Shown: positions 59,409 to 64,000 of the stretch, in pieces | Position numbering within the stretch: position 1 is the stretch's first letter | Layout of the letters: each line of letters starts with the position of its first letter | Program-made: the position numbers and the translations under genes | The notes under the pieces: generated by a model | Told to the model about the DNA's origin: nothing | What the model saw: only the letters and a program-made list of their open reading frames with translations | Databases searched by the model: none | Assembly: GCF_017084525.1 (NCBI RefSeq) | Contig: NZ_CP070950.1 | Coordinates: 3,410,001 to 3,474,000, forward strand | Direction: 5' to 3' | Source: Conexibacter sp. SYSU D00693 | GTDB lineage: Bacteria; Actinomycetota; Thermoleophilia; Solirubrobacterales; Solirubrobacteraceae | Length of the DNA: 64,000 nucleotides

Positions 59409-61094
59409 ATGAGCATGCGTGACTCGGGTGCGGCGCGGGGGCGTCGCGCGGCAGCACTCGCGCTCGCGGCGATCGCCGCGGGGGCCGTCGTCGACGGCGG
59501 TCGCCTGCCGGTCCTCGGCGACGCGTGGGCCTACCTGCTGCCCAGCACCACGTCGCTGGGATCGCCGACCAGCCGCGACGCGCTCGGCTGCGAGGCCGAG
59601 GCGGACGGCCGGCAGGTCGTCGCGTTCGACGGGGACCCGGCCCGGGTCTGCGTCGCCGCCGGGCACGGGTTCACCGCCGGGTTCGCCGGGGTCCCGGACG
59701 CCTTCCGGGCGCTCGCCGAGCGCCGCCGCAACGGCCTGGTCCTGGCGCTCCCGGACGTCCCCGCGCTCTTCAGCCCGTCCCCGGGCGGCGCTGCGCAGGC
59801 CTTCACGCCCGTCGCGACCGAGCGCACCGCCTCGGGCGTCACGGACGTCTTCCGCGCGGTCGCCGGCGGCGTTGCCCAGGCCGAGGTGCGCCAGGAGCTC
59901 GCCCTCGTCCCGGGAACGGCCGACGTCACCGTGCGCTACGTGGTGCGCAACCTCACCGCCCGGGCGCTGCGCGTGCAGGGCTGGCTCCAAGCCGTGGCGC
60001 ATCCGGCGCCGGCCGCCAACGTCCCGGACGCCGGCCCGCGGACCTCGGGCACCGTGGGCGAGGCCGGCGCCGGCCGGCCGCGCACGCTCACCGTCCGCGA
60101 CGACCTCGCCGGCTCGGCCGTGGCGTTCGTCGAGGGCACGCCCTGGGGGCGCTACGCCATCGGCAGCCCGGCCGCGGTGCTGCCCGACCACCACGACGAC
60201 GCCGTCGTCACCGGCGTCGACCAGGCGCCCGTCGAGAAGGCGCTCGTCGTGCAGTGGGACGACCACGCGTCGCTCGGGACCGCCATCGCACCCGGGGCGG
60301 AGGTCGAGTGGACGGCGACCTTGCGCCTGCGGCGCCCGCGGCTGCTGGCGCTCGAGCAGGCGTCGGACCGCTTCCAGCTCGGCGACCGGCTCGCCGTCCG
60401 CGTCCGGGCGACCGACGACCGCGGCGCCGGCGGCCAGCTCGTGCGCTGGTCGGTGACCGGGGCCAACCCGGCGTCCGGGGCGCTCGAGCTCGACGCCGCC
60501 GGCCAGGGCACCCTCAGCTGGCAAGGCACGACGGTCGGCCGCGACGACCTCACGGCCTACGTCGACCGCGACCGCGACGGCGCCCGGGACGACGGCGAGC
60601 CGCTCGCCGGCGGCGCGGTCTCCTGGATGGGCGGCGTGCCCGACCCGCCCTGCGCGGACTGCACCCTCGGGGCGGGCGGCCAGGCGAGGCCCAAGCTCAT
60701 CGTCATCCCCACCGACCGCACGCGGCCGCTCCTGCGCGTCGGGGCCCGCCGCATGTCGCTGCGCGGCGTGCTGGCCCAGGGGCTCGTCGTCTCGGCGACG
60801 ACCACCGAGCCCGCGACGGTCCGCTGGCGCCTGCTGCTCGACCGCGCCGCCGCCGCGCGCCTGGGCCTGCGGCTGGCGCCGCGCCGCGTGCGGGGCCGCT
60901 CCGTGGTCGTCCTCGGTGCCACGCCCCGCGTGCTGGCGGGCGCCGACCAGCGGCTCACCGCGACGCTCCAGGTCAAGCCGTCGCTGCGGGCGGCGCTCCA
61001 GCGGGCGCGCGGCTTGCGCGCGGTGGTCGAGGTGACCGGCACCGAGCCGTCGGGCAACGCCGGCCGCGCCACCCGCACGATCCGCCTGCGCTGA
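59409..61094 (+). CDS. Large secreted protein with Ig-like segment, unknown function
   Basis: A 561-residue protein with an N-terminal signal sequence (RRAAALALAAIAAGAVVDGG). The first ~290 residues are beta-rich (VFRAVAGGVAQAEVRQELAL, VTVRYVVRNLTARALRVQGW). About 300-390 resembles a bacterial Ig-like fold (DRLAVRVRATDDRGAGGQLV, WSVTGANPASGALELDAAGQ, LTAYVDRDRDGARDDGEPLA). A CADCTLG motif follows and the last ~130 residues form a basic repeat-like beta region. Start ATG 59409, with an in-frame alternative at 59358. No family recognised; presumably a surface protein. Confidence 0.7.
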   Translation: MSMRDSGAARGRRAAALALAAIAAGAVVDGGRLPVLGDAWAYLLPSTTSLGSPTSRDALGCEAEADGRQVVAFDGDPARVCVAAGHGFTAGFAGVPDAFRALAERRRNGLVLALPDVPALFSPSPGGAAQAFTPVATERTASGVTDVFRAVAGGVAQAEVRQELALVPGTADVTVRYVVRNLTARALRVQGWLQAVAHPAPAANVPDAGPRTSGTVGEAGAGRPRTLTVRDDLAGSAVAFVEGTPWGRYAIGSPAAVLPDHHDDAVVTGVDQAPVEKALVVQWDDHASLGTAIAPGAEVEWTATLRLRRPRLLALEQASDRFQLGDRLAVRVRATDDRGAGGQLVRWSVTGANPASGALELDAAGQGTLSWQGTTVGRDDLTAYVDRDRDGARDDGEPLAGGAVSWMGGVPDPPCADCTLGAGGQARPKLIVIPTDRTRPLLRVGARRMSLRGVLAQGLVVSATTTEPATVRWRLLLDRAAAARLGLRLAPRRVRGRSVVVLGATPRVLAGADQRLTATLQVKPSLRAALQRARGLRAVVEVTGTEPSGNAGRATRTIRLR

Positions 61095-61113
61095 GACCCC
61101 CGCTGACGGCAGA

Positions 61114-61137
61114 GCGCCGGGCCCGAAGGCCCGGCGC
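61114..61137 (+). terminator. Strong hairpin, probable terminator
   Basis: GCGCCGGGCC-cgaa-GGCCCGGCGC, a perfect 10-bp stem with a tetraloop, 19 bp after the stop of the secreted protein gene. A pyrimidine-rich but U-poor stretch follows. Confidence 0.6.
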
Positions 61138-61178
61138 CCGCCTTCCGTCGCCCAGGGGGGCTGGGTCGACGCTTGGGA

Positions 61179-61224
61179 GGTGGTCGCTGCGGCCAGGGGA
61201 GCCGCAGCTGCATGCACGACCACC
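61179..61224. other. Two-part inverted repeat in a 285-bp intergenic region
   Basis: Outer arms GGTGGTCG (61179-61186) and CGACCACC (61217-61224), inner arms CTGCGGC (61187-61193) and GCCGCAG (61201-61207), so a 15-bp stem with one 9-nt bulge. It lies between the terminator at 61114 and the promoter at 61323. Its role is unknown: RNA structure or protein site. The remainder (61225-61322) shows nothing I recognise. Confidence 0.4.
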
Positions 61225-61322
61225 GCAAGGTCAGGGATTCCCACACGAACCCCGTCACCCCGGCAGCTTCCCAGCTCGCGGTCCTCCATGCGGCTCCAGC
61301 GCACCCCGGGGCTCGGCACCGG

Positions 61323-61328
61323 TAGCGT
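61323..61328 (+). promoter_or_regulatory. Putative -10 element (TAGCGT) of a leadered gene
   Basis: TAGCGT lies 51 nt before the ATG at 61380. The leader has an exact GAGGAGGAG ribosome binding site at 61362-61370. Confidence 0.4.
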
Positions 61329-61379
61329 CTCCCCATCGTCCCGAGGTGTCGACGAAGGACCGAGGAGGAGCGTCCGTTG

Positions 61380-61901
61380 ATGAGCCACCGACGCGCCCTC
61401 TGCGCCACCCTGCTGCTGGCCGGCGCCCTCGCCCCGTCCTGGGCCGCCGCACAGACGTCGCTGCCCGGGTGTCCGCCCGGCGCGGGCCTCGCGAGCGAGT
61501 GCGACCTGGGCCTCGCCGTTCCAGGCACCGCGCTCAACGTCCGCGAGCAGGCCTACAACGCGTTCGGTGGCACGTCGGGGGCGGTGACGGCGACCGACGT
61601 CCTGCGCAACGGCGTGACGTTCACGGTGCCGGCGCAGCCCGTGGTCGGGGAGCTGCGGTTCCGGATCCTGCGCACCGTCGAGGGCCGGCGCGTCACGGTC
61701 GCGACGTTCCTGGGTCAGCTGCGCCGCGACCAGCCGCTCGTCGTGGCGCCGAGGGTCACCGCTCGGGGGCGCAGCCTCCTGCGCCTCCTGCGCTCCCAGG
61801 ACGTCGCGATCGCGAGGATGACCATCTCCGCCCGCTTCCGGGTGTACGGCGGGCCGGCGGCGGCGAGCGAACGCGCGTACCCCATGCCGGTGGCGGACTA
61901 G
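61380..61901 (+). CDS. Small secreted protein, unknown function
   Basis: A 173-residue protein with a signal peptide (ALCATLLLAGALAPSWAAAQ). The mature part starts with two cysteines (SLPGCPPGAGLASECDLGL), then beta strands (AVTATDVLRNGVTFTVPAQP, ELRFRILRTVEGRRVTVATF). A disulfide is likely. The ATG at 61380 is preferred over the TTG just before it because of the ribosome binding site 9 nt upstream. Convergent with the epimerase gene, 14 bp apart. Confidence 0.7.
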   Translation: MSHRRALCATLLLAGALAPSWAAAQTSLPGCPPGAGLASECDLGLAVPGTALNVREQAYNAFGGTSGAVTATDVLRNGVTFTVPAQPVVGELRFRILRTVEGRRVTVATFLGQLRRDQPLVVAPRVTARGRSLLRLLRSQDVAIARMTISARFRVYGGPAAASERAYPMPVAD

Positions 61902-61915
61902 CACCGGGGGCGGGC

Positions 61916-62887
61916 TCAGGCGCTGGCGGCGGCGACGGACCGCAGCCACGCCACGGTCTCGTCGATCCCGTCCCGCAGCCCCACCTTCGCCCGCCAGTCG
62001 AGCAGCCGCTCAGCCTTGCTGACGTCCGGCCAGCGCCGCACGACGTCGACCTCGAAGGTCGGCAGGTGCTCGAGCGCGAAGGCGGCCGGGTCGTGGCCGC
62101 AGGCCTCCCAGATGATCCGGGCGATCTCGGCCACGGTGCGCTCATCGGAGGCGCTGACGTTGAAGTCCTCGTTGAGGCCGGCGGGCGAGGACATCGCGGT
62201 GACGATGCCGTCGGCGATGTCGGAGACGTGGGTGAGCGTGCGCGTCTGGGTGCCGTCACCGAAGATCGGCAGCGGCTGGCCGTCGGTCAGCGCCAGGCAC
62301 TTCTTGATGACGTCGGGGACCATGTGCGCGATGCCCGGCTCGTCCTCGGGCATCTCGCCCGGGCCGTAGGCGTTGAAGGGCCGGCAGATCGTGTACGGCA
62401 GGTCGAACTCGTCGTGCGCGGCGCGGACCCAGACCTCGCCGGCGAGCTTCGAGAAGCCGTAGGCGCTCTTCGGGACCGGGCAGGTCCAGATGTGGTCCTC
62501 GGTGGTCGGGTACTCGGATGCGCGCTCGAACACCATGGAGCTCGAGACGTACGTGAAGCGCTCGACGGCGTGGTCGATGGCCGCGCGGACGATCGCGTTG
62601 TAGAGGGCGCTGTTCACCTCGGTGAGCGTGTACGGCAGCTTGTGGAAGTTGCCGATGCCGCCCACGATCGCGGCGAGGTGGATGACGTGGCTGCAGCCCT
62701 GCGTGGCGGCCTTGGCCTCGTCGAGCTCGCGCAGGTCGCCCTGGTGGACCTCGCAGGCCTCGCGGATCCAGTCGGGCGCCTCGCGCTGGTCGGACACCCG
62801 GATCTCGTAGTCGGGGTCCGCGATGAGCCGGCGCACGACGGCCTGGCCGATCGTGCCGGCGCCGCCGGTGACGAGAACGCGCTTCAT
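61916..62887 (-). CDS. NAD-dependent epimerase/dehydratase
   Basis: A 323-residue extended SDR. NAD site TGGAGTIGQA, AAIVGGIGNFHKLPYTLTEV, SSSMVFERASEYPTTEDH, catalytic YGFSK, RPFNAYGPGEMPEDEPGIAH. The IVGGIGNF block resembles the GDP-fucose synthase/GDP-mannose 3,5-epimerase side of the family, so its product may be a GDP- or UDP-sugar other than that of the gene at 58331. The ATG at 62887 has TAGCCT 9 nt upstream. Confidence 0.85.
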   Translation of the reverse strand: MKRVLVTGGAGTIGQAVVRRLIADPDYEIRVSDQREAPDWIREACEVHQGDLRELDEAKAATQGCSHVIHLAAIVGGIGNFHKLPYTLTEVNSALYNAIVRAAIDHAVERFTYVSSSMVFERASEYPTTEDHIWTCPVPKSAYGFSKLAGEVWVRAAHDEFDLPYTICRPFNAYGPGEMPEDEPGIAHMVPDVIKKCLALTDGQPLPIFGDGTQTRTLTHVSDIADGIVTAMSSPAGLNEDFNVSASDERTVAEIARIIWEACGHDPAAFALEHLPTFEVDVVRRWPDVSKAERLLDWRAKVGLRDGIDETVAWLRSVAAASA

Positions 62888-62896
62888 CGCGGGCGG

Positions 62897-62902
62897 AGGC
62901 TA
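62897..62902 (-). promoter_or_regulatory. Putative -10 element (TAGCCT), leaderless gene
   Basis: Minus-strand TAGCCT ends 9 nt before the epimerase ATG. Confidence 0.45.
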
Positions 62903-62983
62903 CCCAGCGCCGTGCGCGGCGGCCCAGCGGGCGACGAAGCGCAGATCGCGTCAGCACTCGGCGTCCCCCGCGTAGTCCCAGAC

Positions 62984-63135
62984 ATGGCCGCACGCACCTC
63001 CCACCGGCCGCGCCGGACCGTGAGCCGCGCCACGCTCGTGCTGCTGTCGCCGCTGTTCCGCTACAGCCACACGCGGGACGCCTACGTCCTGCGCCTGATC
63101 GGCAACCAGCGGGGGCCGGTGCTGCGCAGCAGTGA
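62984..63135 (+). CDS. Possible small conserved protein, 3' end unclear
   Basis: From ATG 62984 the frame reads RRTVSRATLVLLSPLFRYSH, TRDAYVLRLIGNQRGPVLR, which looks like real protein (basic, with a hydrophobic strand and conserved-looking aromatic residues) and is reminiscent of a short protein I have seen in Solirubrobacterales. The frame has no stop before running into the next gene; a TGA at 63133-63135 is reached only with a one-base shift. Either the gene is frameshifted, or it is a longer overlapping frame, or the resemblance is chance. Confidence 0.4.
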
Positions 63136-63151
63136 CCGACAGGTCGGCGAG

Positions 63152-63157
63152 TACCGT
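63152..63157 (+). promoter_or_regulatory. Putative -10 element (TACCGT), leaderless gene
   Basis: TACCGT ends 8 nt before the ATG at 63166. Confidence 0.4.
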
Positions 63158-63165
63158 GGCCCGCG

Positions 63166-64000
63166 ATGTCCCAGGGCCAGATCATCGCCGTCACCGGCGC
63201 GACCGGGGCCGTGGGCGGCCGGGTCGCCAAGCTCCTCGCCGACGCGCACGCGCCGCTGCGCATGGTCGTGCGCGACGCCTCGCGCGCGCCCGACCTGGCC
63301 AAGGCCGACGTCCGCGTGGCAGCCGGCTACCACGCGCACGACGAGCTGGTCGACGCGTTCGCCGGGGCGGGGACGGTCTTCCTCATCCCGGCCGCCGAGG
63401 CGCGCGACCGCGTCGAGCAGCACAAGACCGCGGTCGACGCGGCGGTCCAGGCGGGCGTCGAGCACCTGGTCTACCTCTCGTTCGTCGACGCGCGGCCCGA
63501 CACGACGTTCACGCTCGGGCGCGACCACTGGGCCACCGAGGAGCACATCCGCCAGACCGGGGCGCCGCACACCTTCGTGCGGATGAACCTCTACATGGAC
63601 TTCATCCCGTCGATGGCGGGCGAGGACGGCGTCATCCGTGGGCCGGCGGGGGACGGGAAGCTCGCGGCGGTCCTGCGCGACGACGTCGCGGCCGCCGCCG
63701 CGGCGGTGCTGACCTCGACCGGGCACGACGGCAAGGCCTACGACCTCACGGGACCGTCGGCGTTCTCGCTCGGCGAGGCGGCGGAGCTCATGACGGCGCT
63801 GACCGGCAAGGCGGTGCGCTTCCACGACGAGACCGACGAGGAGGCGTTCGCGTCGCGGGCGTCCTACGGCGCGCCGGACTGGGAGGTCGCGGGCTGGGTG
63901 TCGTCCTACCAGGCGATCCGCGACGGGTCGCTCGCGGCGGTCTCGCCGGACGTCGAGCAGCTCACCGGCCGGCCGCCGACGTCCCTGGCCGACTGGCTGG
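63166..64000 (+). CDS. NmrA-like NAD(P)-binding protein, partial
   Basis: The first 278 residues of an atypical SDR, cut by the window edge. IIAVTGATGAVGGRVAKLLA gives the NADP site. RMVVRDASRAPDLAKADVRV, VEHLVYLSFVDARPDTTFTL, FVRMNLYMDFIPSMAGEDG and YDLTGPSAFSLGEAAELMTA match the NmrA/quinone-oxidoreductase-2 group. Such proteins reduce quinones or act as redox sensors. The end LTGRPPTSLADWL is near the usual C-terminus, so only a few residues are missing. Confidence 0.88.
   Translation, partial: MSQGQIIAVTGATGAVGGRVAKLLADAHAPLRMVVRDASRAPDLAKADVRVAAGYHAHDELVDAFAGAGTVFLIPAAEARDRVEQHKTAVDAAVQAGVEHLVYLSFVDARPDTTFTLGRDHWATEEHIRQTGAPHTFVRMNLYMDFIPSMAGEDGVIRGPAGDGKLAAVLRDDVAAAAAAVLTSTGHDGKAYDLTGPSAFSLGEAAELMTALTGKAVRFHDETDEEAFASRASYGAPDWEVAGWVSSYQAIRDGSLAAVSPDVEQLTGRPPTSLADWL

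Overview
The window is 64 kb of very GC-rich DNA. It has short intergenic gaps, many GTG starts, 4-bp start/stop overlaps and no tRNA, rRNA, CRISPR array, phage or insertion sequence that I can see. Gene content (a two-subunit-type acyl-CoA mutase, an acyl-CoA carboxylase epsilon-like protein, a MoaD-MoaE fusion, an ECF42-type sigma factor with its DGPF partner, two-domain cupredoxins, leaderless-looking promoters) suggests an actinobacterium. My best guess is Thermoleophilia/Solirubrobacterales, but this is a judgement from sequence style, not a search.

Left third (1-22.6 kb) is mostly housekeeping and small modules. An assimilatory sulfur operon runs leftwards (sulfite reductase, APS/PAPS reductase, TauE-like permease, cysD, cysN; cysN runs off the edge). 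Next come an ECF42/DGPF pair, the epsilon-like protein, an ornithine cyclodeaminase homologue, a lipoate-ligase-like protein, a methyltransferase and the acyl-CoA carboxylase carboxyltransferase. Three tandem secreted cupredoxin genes follow, then a decayed pair of gene remnants (LuxR-type regulator tail and membrane protein tail). After these lie a DUF2269-like membrane protein, a secreted serine hydrolase, a methylmalonyl-CoA-mutase-type large subunit divergent from the MoaD-MoaE fusion, a SelB C-terminal homologue without its GTPase, an RsbW-like ATPase, an acetyltransferase, a diguanylate cyclase and a ferritin.

Right two thirds (22.7-63 kb) is a very large surface-polysaccharide region. 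It holds a UDP-xylose synthase-type enzyme, an initiating polyprenyl sugar-phosphate transferase, a membrane-anchored GH10 xylanase, a Wzm/Wzt ABC exporter, a WecG/TagA transferase, nine GT4-like and three GT2 glycosyltransferases plus one further GT-A-like protein, two GT-C-like membrane proteins, an O-antigen-ligase-like protein with TPR tail, two more NAD-dependent epimerases and several secreted proteins. A coupled four-gene block (polyprenyl-type GT2, flippase-like membrane protein, FAD oxidoreductase, aldo/keto reductase; 35.9-40.2 kb) looks like a self-contained glycolipid module. Together these genes could make sugar nucleotides, build a chain on a lipid carrier, export it and trim or ligate it outside the cell. 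The xylanase beside a UDP-xylose synthase raises the possibility that the polymer contains xylose.

Two themes cut across the window. First, about 20 genes have a TANNNT hexamer 6-12 nt before the start codon, as expected for leaderless mRNAs; in several divergent pairs the two hexamers overlap, and in three places the stop codon of the upstream gene is part of the hexamer. Second, a palindromic repeat family with core GGGACaGTCCC occurs five times in two intergenic spots, each just upstream of such a promoter, and its arms covary between copies.
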